Shown here: piece by piece, positions 24,686-33,726 of the stretch
How the letters are laid out: every line of letters begins with the position of its first letter
Position numbering within the stretch: the first letter of the stretch is position 1
NCBI GenBank assembly: GCA_019347675.1
Contig: JAHWKW010000003.1
Span: forward strand, 1 to 64,000
Source: Actinomycetota bacterium
GTDB lineage: Bacteria > Actinomycetota > Nitriliruptoria > Nitriliruptorales > JAHWKO01
Reading direction: 5' to 3'
DNA: 64,000 bases
The notes under the pieces: model-generated
What the model saw: the letters and a program-made list of their open reading frames with translations, nothing else
Databases searched by the model: none
Told to the model about the DNA's origin: nothing
Translations under genes and position numbers: made by a program

Positions 24686-26105
24686 CGGCCTCGACCGGGG
24701 CAGCCGCCACGTCGCCCGCGGCCTGGCGCAGCCACCGCCCCGACCGCCACCACCGGCCCAGCAGCGCTGGTCGCACCACCGCATCGAGCACCACGCCGGC
24801 CTGGACCCCCACGGCGCCCCAACCCAGGACCAGCGCCATCAACGCCGACGAACCCAGCAGGAACCCGGCGATCCCCACCGCTGACGCGGCCAGCGGGAGC
24901 CGGGTCTCACCAGCTGCCTGCATGGCGCTCCGCAGGGCCTCGTAGACCGCGAGGAAGACGGTCGCCGCCCCGTACGTCCGCACCCAGCTCGCCATGACCG
25001 TGTGGACCTCGGGGTCACCGCCGCCGCCGAACGCGGTGGCGATCGGCCCGGCCGCGGCGACCAGGACCGCCGCGCCGGCCAGGCCGACGACCGCGGCCAG
25101 ACCCACCGCTCCGTCCCCGTACCGCTCGGCGGCGACCGCGTCGCGACGGCCGAGGTTGGTCCCGACCAGGGCGCTGGCGGCCACCCCGACGCCGATCGCC
25201 GGCACCCGCGCGAACAGGTGCACCCGCCGACCGACGTGGAACCCGGCGTTGGCGGCCGTCCCGAACGCCAGCGTCAGGGCGTTGAGGGGGATCTCGGCCA
25301 GCACGTACAGGGTGCGCTCGGCCACCTGCGGTGCCCCGATCCGCACGATGCGGCGGCCGACGTCCGTGGCGCGGAGCCCGGCACGGCGGAACCGGACCCG
25401 GGCCCGCCCCGACCACAGCACGACCGCCAGGGCGGTGCCGCCGAGGATGTTGCCGACCGCCGTTCCCAGCGCGGCGCCGACGACCCCCAGCGCCGGGAAG
25501 GGTCCGGGGCCGCCGACCAGCGTGACGGTCAGCCCGATGTTGACCACGGTGGCGGTCACCCGCACCACCATTGGGGTGCGGGTGTCGCCGGCTGCCTGCA
25601 GGACCCGCGCCAGCATGATCGCCAGCACCCGCGGGACCGCCGTCGCCAGCACGATCCGCAGGTACACGGTGCCCGGACCGGCCACGTCCGGGCCGGCGCC
25701 CAGCAGCCGGAAGAACGGTCCGGCACCCAGCAGGCCCCCCACCGTGGCGAGGGCCCCCAACGTGACCGCCAGCAGCGCGGTCTGCGTGGCCGCGTCGGCG
25801 GCCGCGTCGTGCGCCCCGGCACCGTAGCGCTGTGACACGGTGGCGACGGTCCCGGCGCTGAGGCCCAACGCCACCATCAGCACCAGGCGCGCAGCGGTGT
25901 CCGCCACACCGACCGCTGCGACGCCGCTGGCGCCCACGACCAGGCCGACCACGATCAGGTCGACGGTGCGCATGGCGATACGGACCATGCCCGTGGCCAC
26001 CGCAGGCCACGCCAAGCTGATCAGCCCTGGCCAGGTCGCCGGGACGCGGATGTTGTCCTCCAGTCCTCCGGGCTCGGTCGCGGGGAGCGGTCGCGACCGT
26101 CGCAC
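24636..26105 (-). CDS. MATE-family efflux transporter
   Basis: The 489-residue protein has about twelve membrane segments in two similar halves, with MATE features such as LISLAWPAVATGMVRIAMRT, RVLQAAGDTRTPMVVRV in the first half and SAMQAAGETRLPLAASAVGI in the matching place of the second half. MATE proteins export cationic drugs or metabolites in exchange for sodium or protons. It ends inside the 3' end of the acyltransferase gene on the other strand. The GTG start at 26105 gives a short Arg-rich lead; a later start is possible. Confidence 0.9.
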   Translation of the reverse strand: MRRSRPLPATEPGGLEDNIRVPATWPGLISLAWPAVATGMVRIAMRTVDLIVVGLVVGASGVAAVGVADTAARLVLMVALGLSAGTVATVSQRYGAGAHDAAADAATQTALLAVTLGALATVGGLLGAGPFFRLLGAGPDVAGPGTVYLRIVLATAVPRVLAIMLARVLQAAGDTRTPMVVRVTATVVNIGLTVTLVGGPGPFPALGVVGAALGTAVGNILGGTALAVVLWSGRARVRFRRAGLRATDVGRRIVRIGAPQVAERTLYVLAEIPLNALTLAFGTAANAGFHVGRRVHLFARVPAIGVGVAASALVGTNLGRRDAVAAERYGDGAVGLAAVVGLAGAAVLVAAAGPIATAFGGGGDPEVHTVMASWVRTYGAATVFLAVYEALRSAMQAAGETRLPLAASAVGIAGFLLGSSALMALVLGWGAVGVQAGVVLDAVVRPALLGRWWRSGRWLRQAAGDVAAAPVEAVTGGRDRSTPPTTGGR

Positions 26106-26189
26106 GCGCCGGCGGTCGCCACCCCCGACGGTCGTTCAACACCTGGCGGTCGCGGCCAGCGCCACGGCGGGGCGTGCCAAGATGCGCCG

Positions 26190-27191
26190 GTGCAACCGCG
26201 CCCCGACTCCACGACCGGCGAGACGCCCACCGAGACGCCCGCGCGACCACAGCACCGTGGGCGGCGGGCGCTGGGGTGGGCCGCGTCACTGGGACTGCTG
26301 GCGGTCGCCGCGGCGGTGGCCCGTTCCCGGTGGCAGGCCGTCGGAGAGGCCGGCGGGATCCCCGGCTTGGAGCCTGCGGCCGTGGCGGTGGTGGCCTACC
26401 TGGTCGGGAACACGCTCCTGGCGCTCAACTGGCGCGAGCTGGTGTCGCTGGGCGCGCCGCGTCCGCCCGCTCGCACCGCCGTGTGGATCTGGTCGGTGTC
26501 GCAACTGGCGCGGTACACGGTCACGCTCGGGCAGGTGGCCGGCCGCGGGGTCGTGGCCCGTCGCTACGGGCTGACGGCCACCGCCGGGGCGGTCAGCACC
26601 TTGCTGGAGCTGACCTTCTACCTGTCGGTCAGCTCCGCACTGTCCCTGGCGACGTTGCCCTGGTGGCTCCCGCTGGTGCGGGCACGGTGGCTTGCGGTGG
26701 TCGGAGCCGTGCCGTTCCTGGTGCTCGCCGCGACCCTCACCCACCCCGACGCGGTGCTGCGCGGCCTGTCGCGTCTGCTCGACACGCGCCTGGGCCGGTG
26801 GGTGACGCGCGGGCGCCTGCAACGCGTCGACGAGCGGGTCGAGGTCTCCCGCGCGCGCCTCGCGCGCGTCGCCGGGTTGTACCTGGCCAACAGCGCGGTG
26901 AGGTTGGCCGCGTTCCTGGTGCTGCTCACCGCGGTGGGTGGCGACCCGACCCGGATCGGGTTGCAGGCCGTCGGGGCATACGCGGTCGGTCACCTCGCCG
27001 GCGGGCTGGTGGTGTTCGCGCCGGGGGGGATCGGCGCGCGCGAGGGTGCCACGACGCTGGTGTTGGCCCCGGCGATGGGCGCCGACGCCACCCTGGTGCT
27101 GGTCGCGGCCGTGCGACTCTTGGAGATCGCGGCCGAACTGTTGCTGGTGGGGATCGCGAGGGCGCTGCGAGGACCAGCGCCGGCCGGTTGA
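26190..27191 (+). CDS. UPF0104/AglD-type membrane flippase-like protein
   Basis: The 333-residue polytopic protein resembles the membrane domain of lysylphosphatidylglycerol synthases and AglD-like proteins. It has GNTLLALNWRELVSLGAP, TVTLGQVAGRGVVARRYGLT and the C-terminal VVFAPGGIGAREGATTLVLA, whose PGGIGxREG motif is the best hallmark. Such proteins are linked to lipid or polyprenyl-sugar movement. CAAGAT at 26178-26183 ends six bases before GTG 26190, so the transcript may be leaderless. It is divergent from the MATE gene. Confidence 0.85.
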   Translation: MQPRPDSTTGETPTETPARPQHRGRRALGWAASLGLLAVAAAVARSRWQAVGEAGGIPGLEPAAVAVVAYLVGNTLLALNWRELVSLGAPRPPARTAVWIWSVSQLARYTVTLGQVAGRGVVARRYGLTATAGAVSTLLELTFYLSVSSALSLATLPWWLPLVRARWLAVVGAVPFLVLAATLTHPDAVLRGLSRLLDTRLGRWVTRGRLQRVDERVEVSRARLARVAGLYLANSAVRLAAFLVLLTAVGGDPTRIGLQAVGAYAVGHLAGGLVVFAPGGIGAREGATTLVLAPAMGADATLVLVAAVRLLEIAAELLLVGIARALRGPAPAG

Positions 27192-27217
27192 GGACCTGGC
27201 CGCACCGGCTGCCCTTT

Positions 27218-27631
27218 TCAGCCACCGCGCAGGACGTCAGCGACGGCCCCGAGCTCGTCGTCATCGGCGCGCAGCAACGGGCTCCACGGTCGCACGAGCT
27301 CCTCGGGGTCGTACCGGGGGACCACGTGCAGGTGGAGGTGGAACTCCGACTGGAAGGCGACCTCGCCGGTGGCCTGGAACAGGTTGACGCCATCGGCTCC
27401 CAGCCGGTCACGGACCAGCCGCGCGACGACCCAACCGGCGCGCATCACCCGAGCGGCGTCGTCCTGGTCGGCGTCCCACAGGTCGCGGACGTGACGCCGG
27501 GGGACGACCAGCGTATGCCCGCGCGTGGCGGGGTGGACGTCGAGGAACGCCACGGTGTGGGCGTCCTCGACTACCAGGTGGTGGGGTTGATCACCAGCCA
27601 CGATGGCGCAGAACGTGCAATCCCCGCTCAT
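27218..27631 (-). CDS. HIT-family nucleotide hydrolase (first copy)
   Basis: The 137-residue protein starts MSGDCTFCAIVAGDQPHHLV with the zinc-type Cys pair, continues FLDVHPATRGHTLVVPRRHV, and carries the histidine triad in SEFHLHLHVVPRY. HIT enzymes split nucleoside phosphoramidates or dinucleotides. ATG 27631 overlaps the recD2 stop (ATGA), so the helicase and this enzyme are coupled. A second HIT gene of similar length lies at 30575. Confidence 0.92.
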   Translation of the reverse strand: MSGDCTFCAIVAGDQPHHLVVEDAHTVAFLDVHPATRGHTLVVPRRHVRDLWDADQDDAARVMRAGWVVARLVRDRLGADGVNLFQATGEVAFQSEFHLHLHVVPRYDPEELVRPWSPLLRADDDELGAVADVLRGG

Positions 27632-29811
27632 GGCTGCACCGCCGGCCGCAGCCGTACGTCCAGCGCCGTCTGCCGGTTGCGCGGCCGGTCGTGCGCGGCC
27701 GCGGCCGCCAGCGCTGCGCTCTGGCCGACCACCACCAGCGCCTGCTGCGCCCGGGTGATGGCGGTGTAGGCCAGGTTGCGCCACAGCATCGCCCGGTGGG
27801 ATCGGTCACAGACGAACACGACCACCGGCCACTCACCGCCCTGCGCCTTGTGCACGGTGATCGCCCAGGCGTCGGTGAGGTCGCGGGTCTGGGAGCGGTC
27901 GTAGGTGACCTCTCCGCGGGGGAACGTCACGCGCAGCTGCCCACGACGCGCGTCGACGTCGACCACGTACCCGATGTCGCCGTTCGAGACGTCCAGCTCA
28001 GCGTCGTTGCGGGTCTGCATCACCCGGTCGCCGGAGCGGAACCCCGCCACGGCCGCACCGCGGGGCGGGTTCAGAGCCGCCTTCAACGCCGCGTTGAGCG
28101 CATCGACGCCGGCGTCGCCGCGGTACACCGGCGCGATCACCTGGATGTCAGCGACCTCGACCCCGAAGTAGGCCGGCATGCGGTTGGCGACCGCCTCGAC
28201 GACGCGCGGCACGATCCGCGCCCGCTTGGGCTCCTCCGCGACGATCACGTCGCCGTCGACGGCGCGGAGCTGTCCGAGGGTTCCGGTGTTGACCTCGGTG
28301 GCCAGCGACACGATCCGACTGGTGGCGGCCTGGCGGTGGACCTCCGTCAGCCTGACCGAGGGCACGAGCTGGGCGCGCAGCAGGTCCCGGACGACATCAC
28401 CGGTGCCGACCGGGGGCAGCTGGTCGGGATCGCCCACCAGCAACAGGTGCGCCCCGTCGTCGACCGCAGCCACCAGCGACGCCGCCAACCACGTGTCGCA
28501 CATCGACACCTCGTCGCAGACGACCAGATCGTGCGGCAGCCGCTCCCCCGCCCCGTAGCGGAACGCGAACCCCCGGCCGTGGCCGTCGCCGGAGGTCGTG
28601 GGACGCGCGTCGAGGAGGCGGTGCACGGTGGTGGCGGGGCGACCGACCAACTCCTCCAGGCGTTTGGCGGCCCTTCCGGTCGGCGCGCACAGGGCGACGT
28701 TGAGTCTGACGGCCTCGGCTGCGGCGACCACCTCCTGGACGGTGCGCGTCTTCCCGGTACCGGGTCCCCCGGTCAGGACCGTGACCGGCGCGTCGAACAC
28801 CAACCGGACGGCCTCGCCCTGGCCGGCCGTGAGCTCCGGCGACGGGCCGATCCCGTCGCGGTGCGGTCGCAAGCGGGAGCGGCCGGTCGCGTGGAGACGG
28901 GCCAGGTCGTCGGCCAGTGCCTGCTCGGACGCCAGACCGGCGGGGGTGTACACCGCTTTGATCACCCCCCCGTCGACCGTGATCTCCTCGACGGTGAGGT
29001 CACCGCCCGCCACGGCCCGCGTCAGGCCATCGACGGCTGCGTTCATGTCGACCTGCGCCAGGCGGGCTGCCTCCTGCAGGCACTGCTCGCGCGTCAGGTA
29101 CTGGTGCCCGTCACGGTGGCGTGCGGCGGCGTGGCCGGCGCGCGCTGCCGCCGCCAGGCGTCGCGGGTCGAGGCGATCCACGCCGAGGTGGCGGCCGAGC
29201 GTGTCGGCGTGCGCGAAGCGGCACCGGTCGGCGCCCAGCACTGCGTACGGATCGCGCCGGACGACCTCGGTCGCGTCCACGCCGAACCGGGCGAACACCG
29301 ACCGCACCACCTCGTAGGGCAACCCAGCCGGCTCGATCAGCCGGACGAGCGCCGCCAGCGCGGCGCCCTGCTGCCAACGGGCGTGGATCGCCTCGGCCAG
29401 GTCGGAGCGGATCCCCGCCTCGGCCACCAGCCGGTGCGGCTCGCGCTCGATCACCGACCCGGCCGAGGGTCCGAACGCCGCCACGATCCGATCGACGGTC
29501 CGGGGCCCCACCCCCGGGAACCGCTCGGTCAGCAGGAACGCCCGCAACCCCGCGACCGTGGTCGGGACGGTCTGCTCGTAGTAGGTCGTCTCGAAGGTCC
29601 GCCCGAACCGCGGATGGTGCTGCCAGCTGCCGACCAGCCGCACGGTCTGGCCCTGGACCAGGTCGGCGAGCGGTCCGGCGCAACGCGCACCGCCTGCGTC
29701 ACCACGCGGTTCGATGCCCAATTCCACGACGCCGAAGCCGGTCGCAGGGTCAGCGTGGTACACGCCGAGGACCTCGCCGTTCAGCTCGTCACCGGCGAAC
29801 AGCTGTGGCAC
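27628..29811 (-). CDS. recD2: RecD2-like ATP-dependent DNA helicase
   Basis: RecD2 is a 5'-3' superfamily 1B helicase in bacteria. The 727 residues show an N-terminal OB-like region (VYHADPATGFGVVEL), helix-hairpin-helix repeats (LLTERFPGVGPRTVDRIVAA), Walker A in VLTGGPGTGKTRTVQEVVAA, motif II around VCDEVSMCDTWLAASLV, GDPDQLPPVGTGDVVRD, and motif VI NLAYTAITRAQQALVVVGQS. GTG 29811 is chosen because GGAGG lies seven bases upstream. No recB or recC partner is near, as expected for RecD2. Confidence 0.93.
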   Translation of the reverse strand: MPQLFAGDELNGEVLGVYHADPATGFGVVELGIEPRGDAGGARCAGPLADLVQGQTVRLVGSWQHHPRFGRTFETTYYEQTVPTTVAGLRAFLLTERFPGVGPRTVDRIVAAFGPSAGSVIEREPHRLVAEAGIRSDLAEAIHARWQQGAALAALVRLIEPAGLPYEVVRSVFARFGVDATEVVRRDPYAVLGADRCRFAHADTLGRHLGVDRLDPRRLAAAARAGHAAARHRDGHQYLTREQCLQEAARLAQVDMNAAVDGLTRAVAGGDLTVEEITVDGGVIKAVYTPAGLASEQALADDLARLHATGRSRLRPHRDGIGPSPELTAGQGEAVRLVFDAPVTVLTGGPGTGKTRTVQEVVAAAEAVRLNVALCAPTGRAAKRLEELVGRPATTVHRLLDARPTTSGDGHGRGFAFRYGAGERLPHDLVVCDEVSMCDTWLAASLVAAVDDGAHLLLVGDPDQLPPVGTGDVVRDLLRAQLVPSVRLTEVHRQAATSRIVSLATEVNTGTLGQLRAVDGDVIVAEEPKRARIVPRVVEAVANRMPAYFGVEVADIQVIAPVYRGDAGVDALNAALKAALNPPRGAAVAGFRSGDRVMQTRNDAELDVSNGDIGYVVDVDARRGQLRVTFPRGEVTYDRSQTRDLTDAWAITVHKAQGGEWPVVVFVCDRSHRAMLWRNLAYTAITRAQQALVVVGQSAALAAAAAHDRPRNRQTALDVRLRPAVQP

Positions 29812-29927
29812 AGCGCCCCTCCGCGTGGTGCAGGGACGGAGCGTGCCATACGCGGGAGCCGGTGGACGCCTCACCGTGTCACGCGTTCACGCCGCCTTCA
29901 ACGGTCGGGCGCGTGGTCGCCGACCGG

Positions 29928-30437
29928 CTACCGGCTGCTGACCGCCTTGACAGGAGCCTGCGCGAGACCTTCCTCACGCTCGTCCCACTGCTCCCGGTCG
30001 CGGCGCGGGCGAGCGACCAGCCAGCCCAGCAGGAACCCGATGGTCAACCCCACCAAGGCGAAGGTCACCCGCGGCCCCCAGGTGCGTACGGTCTCCTCGT
30101 CGACGTGCTCGTCGACGAAATCCCCGACCCGCTCGGCCGTGGCGCGCGTGCGTTCGGCGAAGAGCTCGGCAGCGCGCTGGGCCTCCTGCGTCGCCTCAGC
30201 CAGGCTCTGGCGGGCGTTGGCCAGGGACTCCTGCATGCGCTGTGCAGCGGGTTCGAGCCGCTCGGATGCGGCTTCACGGGCCGGCTCGAGGCGGTCGTCG
30301 ACGGTCTCGGCGAGCTTCTCGGTGCGACTCTTGGTGGGTGTCACCTTGTCGACGAGCCGTTCGGCTGTGCTGGGGTCGGATCCGATCCGCTCCTGGACGC
30401 GCGTGCGCATCTTCTGCGCGGTTCCGCCGGATCTCAC
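29928..30437 (-). CDS. Coiled-coil protein with a C-terminal membrane anchor
   Basis: The 169-residue protein begins with a charged head, then about 90 residues of long amphipathic helix (LAETVDDRLEPAREAASERL, QRMQESLANARQSLAEATQE, ELFAERTRATAERVGDFVDE). One hydrophobic segment, FALVGLTIGFLLGWLVA, and a charged tail follow. The layout suggests a cytoplasmic coiled coil tethered to the membrane, as in DUF883/ElaB-like or Apolipoprotein-like bacterial proteins, but I do not assign a family. AAGGAG six bases before GTG 30437 supports the start. Its function is unknown. Confidence 0.7.
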   Translation of the reverse strand: MRSGGTAQKMRTRVQERIGSDPSTAERLVDKVTPTKSRTEKLAETVDDRLEPAREAASERLEPAAQRMQESLANARQSLAEATQEAQRAAELFAERTRATAERVGDFVDEHVDEETVRTWGPRVTFALVGLTIGFLLGWLVARPRRDREQWDEREEGLAQAPVKAVSSR

Positions 30438-30574
30438 GGTGGCTCCTTGTGTCGGCGCGGCGTGTGACGGTGTTGCGACCGACCGTAGCCCCCGGGACCG
30501 CACGACGCTGACCGCGGGGCGGCGCCTTCCGTCCAGTGGCCCGGATCCGCGGACGGTCGGGGTTGGCTGATCAT

Positions 30575-31012
30575 CTACGACACGGTGTCGGCTTGACGGT
30601 CCAGCGCGTCGCGGATCGCGGCGGCGACCTGCGCCGCATGCTGGTCGGAGTCGTACTCGTGGCGCGGCCAGAAGAACCCGCGAAGCCCGTCCTTGGGCGT
30701 GCGTGGCACGACGTGGACGTGCAGGTGCGGCACGCTCTGGCTGACCCGGTTGTTGATCGCCACGAACGTGCCGGCGGCGTCGACCGCGGCGGGCACCGCG
30801 GCGGCCAGCCTCTGCACCGCGCCGAAGAGGTCACCGAGCCGGGCCGGCGGGAGGTCGATCAGGGTGTGACGATGCTGGCGGGGAACCACGAGGACGTGGC
30901 CGGGGAACAGCGGACGTCGGTCGAGGAAGGCCACCACGTCCGGCTGATCCAGCACCGTGTTGGCGTCGGCCTCGCCGGCGACGATGCGACAGAACGCGCA
31001 CTCGCGGTTCAC
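30575..31012 (-). CDS. HIT-family nucleotide hydrolase (second copy)
   Basis: The 145-residue product reads MNRECAFCRIVAGEADANTV, then FLDRRPLFPGHVLVVPRQHR and the triad QSVPHLHVHVVPRTPKDGL. It keeps the N-terminal Cys pair like the copy at 27218 but differs in its C-terminal third (FFWPRHEYDSDQHAAQVAAA), so the two are paralogues rather than a recent duplication. Its start overlaps the stop of the saccharopine-dehydrogenase-like gene, so the pair forms a small operon. Confidence 0.92.
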   Translation of the reverse strand: MNRECAFCRIVAGEADANTVLDQPDVVAFLDRRPLFPGHVLVVPRQHRHTLIDLPPARLGDLFGAVQRLAAAVPAAVDAAGTFVAINNRVSQSVPHLHVHVVPRTPKDGLRGFFWPRHEYDSDQHAAQVAAAIRDALDRQADTVS

Positions 31013-32112
31013 GTGCCTCCCAGCGGCGGCGGCGGGCGGACCGACCAGCGCATCCGGGCCTCGACCGCCAGCTCGTCGAGGAGGTCAGCGGCGTCGAAGG
31101 CCTCGGCCGGAGCGACCACCCCCTGTGCGTGCGCGTCACCGGCCACCAGACGCGCAACGACCGTGGCGATCGCCTCGGCCGTGAAGCCGTAGACGTCGCG
31201 TCCGTGCGCCCACGCGCGCGCCACGTCTCCGTCGGCGCCGACCACCTCGGCCACACAGGCCCAGCGTGTCTGTCGTCGCCGATCGGGGGCAGGACCCTCC
31301 GGACCGGCCGCCACCAGACGGTCGAGCAGGGCCCGGGCAGGCGCCCACCGCAACAGCCACTTGCCCAGGGGCGCCAGGTCGGCGACCACACCCGGGATGG
31401 CCACGTACGACCTGACCTCACGTGCGTGCGGGACGTGCCGCGGGACGAGGACGGGTTCGCCGCCAGGGAAACCGACCACGTGATGGGGACCGATCGGACG
31501 CGGGAACCACGCCAGGCGGCGCACCTGCCCCGGTTCCTCCTGCTCCAGGCCGTCGACGTAGGCGAACCCGGGGGCGGCGAGCACGCCGACCATGGTGCGT
31601 CGGGTTCCGCGTGACGCCCACCCACCGGAGCCGCGCACGAGGTAGGCGACGTGTACGTCGCGGGCCGACTCGACCTGGGTCCCTGCGACGTCGGCCAGGA
31701 GATCGCCGGGCAGGTAGTCGAACCCGCAGGCGGGCACGGCCGTGGTGCCGGCACGAGCGGCCGCCGTGGCACGCTCGTCGAACGCCCACCGCAGGAACGG
31801 CTGCTCTCCGGTGCTATCGACGTAGTCGACACCGGCGCGGATCGCGGCGTCCAGCACCGGCGGTCCCAGATCGACGAACGGTCCGGCGGTACTGACGACC
31901 ACGTCGACCCCTGACAGCAGGTCGCCGAGGCCGTCCCGATCGGTGACGTCCACGGCGCGGACCTCGGTCACGGCTGGTAGGTGGCCGACAGCTCGCTGCA
32001 CGCGACCGGCGTCACGAGCCGCGGCGATCAGGTTCACGCGGCGGCGGTCGAGCGCCTGGGCCACCAACCGACCGGTGTAGCCACTGGCGCCGAGTAGGCC
32101 GACCTGCGCCAC
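31009..32112 (-). CDS. Saccharopine-dehydrogenase-like / trans-acting enoyl reductase family protein
   Basis: The 367-residue protein opens with a Rossmann motif, VGLLGASGYTGRLVAQALDR, followed by DVTDRDGLGDLLSGVDVVVS and TAGPFVDLGPPVLDAAIRAG, the pattern of saccharopine-dehydrogenase-like reductases. In mycobacteria a relative serves as a trans-acting enoyl reductase for wax-like lipids. Here no polyketide synthase is near, so the substrate is open. GTG 32112 has GGGAGGT upstream. A TACGGT hexamer on the minus strand near 32147 may be its -10. Confidence 0.85.
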   Translation of the reverse strand: MAQVGLLGASGYTGRLVAQALDRRRVNLIAAARDAGRVQRAVGHLPAVTEVRAVDVTDRDGLGDLLSGVDVVVSTAGPFVDLGPPVLDAAIRAGVDYVDSTGEQPFLRWAFDERATAAARAGTTAVPACGFDYLPGDLLADVAGTQVESARDVHVAYLVRGSGGWASRGTRRTMVGVLAAPGFAYVDGLEQEEPGQVRRLAWFPRPIGPHHVVGFPGGEPVLVPRHVPHAREVRSYVAIPGVVADLAPLGKWLLRWAPARALLDRLVAAGPEGPAPDRRRQTRWACVAEVVGADGDVARAWAHGRDVYGFTAEAIATVVARLVAGDAHAQGVVAPAEAFDAADLLDELAVEARMRWSVRPPPPLGGT

Positions 32113-32275
32113 GCCACCTCCCTCAAGACGGCAGCTGCGGGGAAGCGACCGTAGTTGACGCAACTGCGTGGACGCTCCGGGGTGCGGGCCGCGATCGGCG
32201 CCCGCATCTGCTCCGGGTACGTGACTCGGCGGCCCGGGGATGCCACCATCCCAGCCCCGCGCGTGGAAGGCCGGC

Positions 32276-32662
32276 ATGCGAACTCGCTGCGCATCGAGCG
32301 TCCCGACCGAGGCCACGTTGTTGCGTATCCCCGTGGTCGCGGACGGTTGGGTGGCTGCGCTCCCACCCGTCCCGGACGGCCACGACGCGTCGATCAGCGT
32401 CAGCGACGCCGGCTTGATCGGTGCGCGCAGCGACCTCGAGGCGCTCGGCTACACGCTCGTCGGGGTGAACGCCACCCTGGTTGGACCCGGGTGCCGCGTC
32501 GCGGACATCCTGGTCAGCGATGCCTCGGCGACCGCCCGACCGGACTGGTACCGCGACCTGGCACGGCAGGCCGAGCGTGCCTTCCCCCTGGCGATGGGTC
32601 CGGTGATGGCCGTGCTCGACGAGTTGGTCGCGATGCACCAGGCCAGCTGCAGTCGGATGTGA
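32276..32662 (+). CDS. Hypothetical protein
   Basis: The frame from ATG 32276 gives 128 residues: LRIPVVADGWVAALPPVPDG, SISVSDAGLIGARSDLEALG, VGPGCRVADILVSDASA, then a helical end (WYRDLARQAERAFPLAMGPV, MAVLDELVAMHQ). The third codon positions are strongly GC, as in real genes here, and the alternation of strands and helices looks like a folded domain. I recognise no family. The ribosome site is weak and the start uncertain. It is divergent from the reductase gene. Confidence 0.45.
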   Translation: MRTRCASSVPTEATLLRIPVVADGWVAALPPVPDGHDASISVSDAGLIGARSDLEALGYTLVGVNATLVGPGCRVADILVSDASATARPDWYRDLARQAERAFPLAMGPVMAVLDELVAMHQASCSRM

Positions 32663-32959
32663 CACGACCTCGATGAGGTGCTAACGTCAGCACGCAACGG
32701 GGTCCCTCCCCCGCCTCGGGTCGACCCGGCGCGCGGCCGTGAGGCCCGAGATCTCCCCGTCTCTGCGTCCGAAGGCGCCACCGCACACCCCCGTGCGCTT
32801 GCAATAGTTAGCGGAATGGGGTTTACTGGTGGCGAGACGGGACCGAGAGTCGGTCCAGCGCCGTCGGGAGCGGCCCGGTGTGGACCAGCCATCCCGGTCG
32901 CACCGGTGGCCGTCTCACGACCATGTCCCCGCACACCACATCAGATCGGAGAGCACCAC
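32663..32959 (+). promoter_or_regulatory. Leader and probable promoter of the Lys/Ala-rich protein gene
   Basis: About 300 bases without a convincing gene contain a locally AT-richer patch near 32797-32826 (TTGCAATAGTTAGCGG, then a G-run and TTTACT). TTGCAA could be a -35, with TTTACT near 32823 as the -10. If right, the gene at 32960 has a leader of about 125 bases. Confidence 0.35.
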
Positions 32960-33547
32960 ATGGCGACCCAGACCCAGACCAAGCAGACCGCCAAGCACGC
33001 CGCCAAGGCCAACACGACCAAGCGCACATCTGGTCGCCTGGCGGGCGTGCCCGTCCACGAACGTGACCCGAAGGTGATCGCCGTCGACACCGCCTACGTC
33101 TTCGCGGGGCTGGCCAACAACGCTGCCCAGCTCGCCGGCGAAGCGGTGACGGCCGCCCGGACATTCCCGGGTCGCATCCGCAGCACCGACGCCAAGCGCA
33201 CCCGCACCGATCTCGAGAAGCGGGTGCGCGACCTGCGCAACCGACTCGAGTCCCGCTTCGACGAGAAGGCCGCCGAGGGTCGGACCCTCGCCGACGACCT
33301 GCTCAAGGATCGCCGGGTGCGCAACGTCCTCGACCAGGCCGGCAACGCCCGCAGCCAGGTGAAGGCCGCGGTCACCTCGGTGCGCCGGACGGCCCGCCGC
33401 AGCGTCGAGGCCGGTGCCGCGGCAGGCCGCGACCAGGCGCAGACCGCCCGGTCGCAGACCAAGGCGGCGGTCACGTCGGTGCAGAAGACGGCCGATGCCG
33501 TGGTCGAGGCCGTGACCGGCTCCAAGACCGACGAGCAGGACAGCTAG
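32960..33547 (+). CDS. Lys/Ala/Arg-rich helical protein with internal repeat
   Basis: The 195-residue product starts with a basic tract (QTKQTAKHAAKANTTKRTSG). A middle region, VIAVDTAYVFAGLANNAAQL and KRVRDLRNRLESRFDEKAAE, is predicted helical. Two similar copies, ARSQVKAAVTSVRRTA and ARSQTKAAVTSVQKTA, lie about 37 residues apart near the C-terminus. Composition recalls mycobacterial heparin-binding haemagglutinin, phasins or histone-like tails, and I cannot choose between these. No signal peptide is present. It ends 66 bases before a strong hairpin and probably forms a single-gene unit with high expression. Confidence 0.75.
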   Translation: MATQTQTKQTAKHAAKANTTKRTSGRLAGVPVHERDPKVIAVDTAYVFAGLANNAAQLAGEAVTAARTFPGRIRSTDAKRTRTDLEKRVRDLRNRLESRFDEKAAEGRTLADDLLKDRRVRNVLDQAGNARSQVKAAVTSVRRTARRSVEAGAAAGRDQAQTARSQTKAAVTSVQKTADAVVEAVTGSKTDEQDS

Positions 33548-33613
33548 GCAGCCAGGAGCCTCCCCGGTGAGGCGATCCCCGCCCCGCCTCGCCCCCGCAC
33601 CCGCGCGGTGCCG

Positions 33614-33647
33614 CCGACCGCCCTCTCCCCGCGGAGAGGGCGGTCGG
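33614..33647 (+). terminator. Perfect 15-bp hairpin terminator
   Basis: Bases 33614-33628 pair exactly with 33633-33647 around a CCGC loop. The stem is almost all G and C; no U-run follows, which is common for actinobacterial terminators. It lies after the Lys/Ala-rich gene and before the yqeY promoter. Confidence 0.8.
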
Positions 33648-33698
33648 CTGTTCGCCCACGTCGTCGTCCGCCCACAGTTGGCGCGGCAGCTGCCTGGC

Positions 33699-33704
33699 TA
33701 CGAT
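33699..33704 (+). promoter_or_regulatory. -10 element for the yqeY-like gene
   Basis: TACGAT lies 22 bases before GTG 33727 and just behind a terminator. With a transcription start near 33711 it leaves a short leader holding the AGGA ribosome site. Confidence 0.4.
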
Positions 33705-33726
33705 CGTGTGCCATCCAGGAGTGCCC

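Noticed and set aside
27691-30570. Very long plus-strand open frame (959 codons) opposite recD2
   Set aside because: It is the mirror of the helicase and neighbouring genes; the helicase frame has all motifs in order, while this one has no domain and His/Arg/Gly-rich low-complexity sequence.
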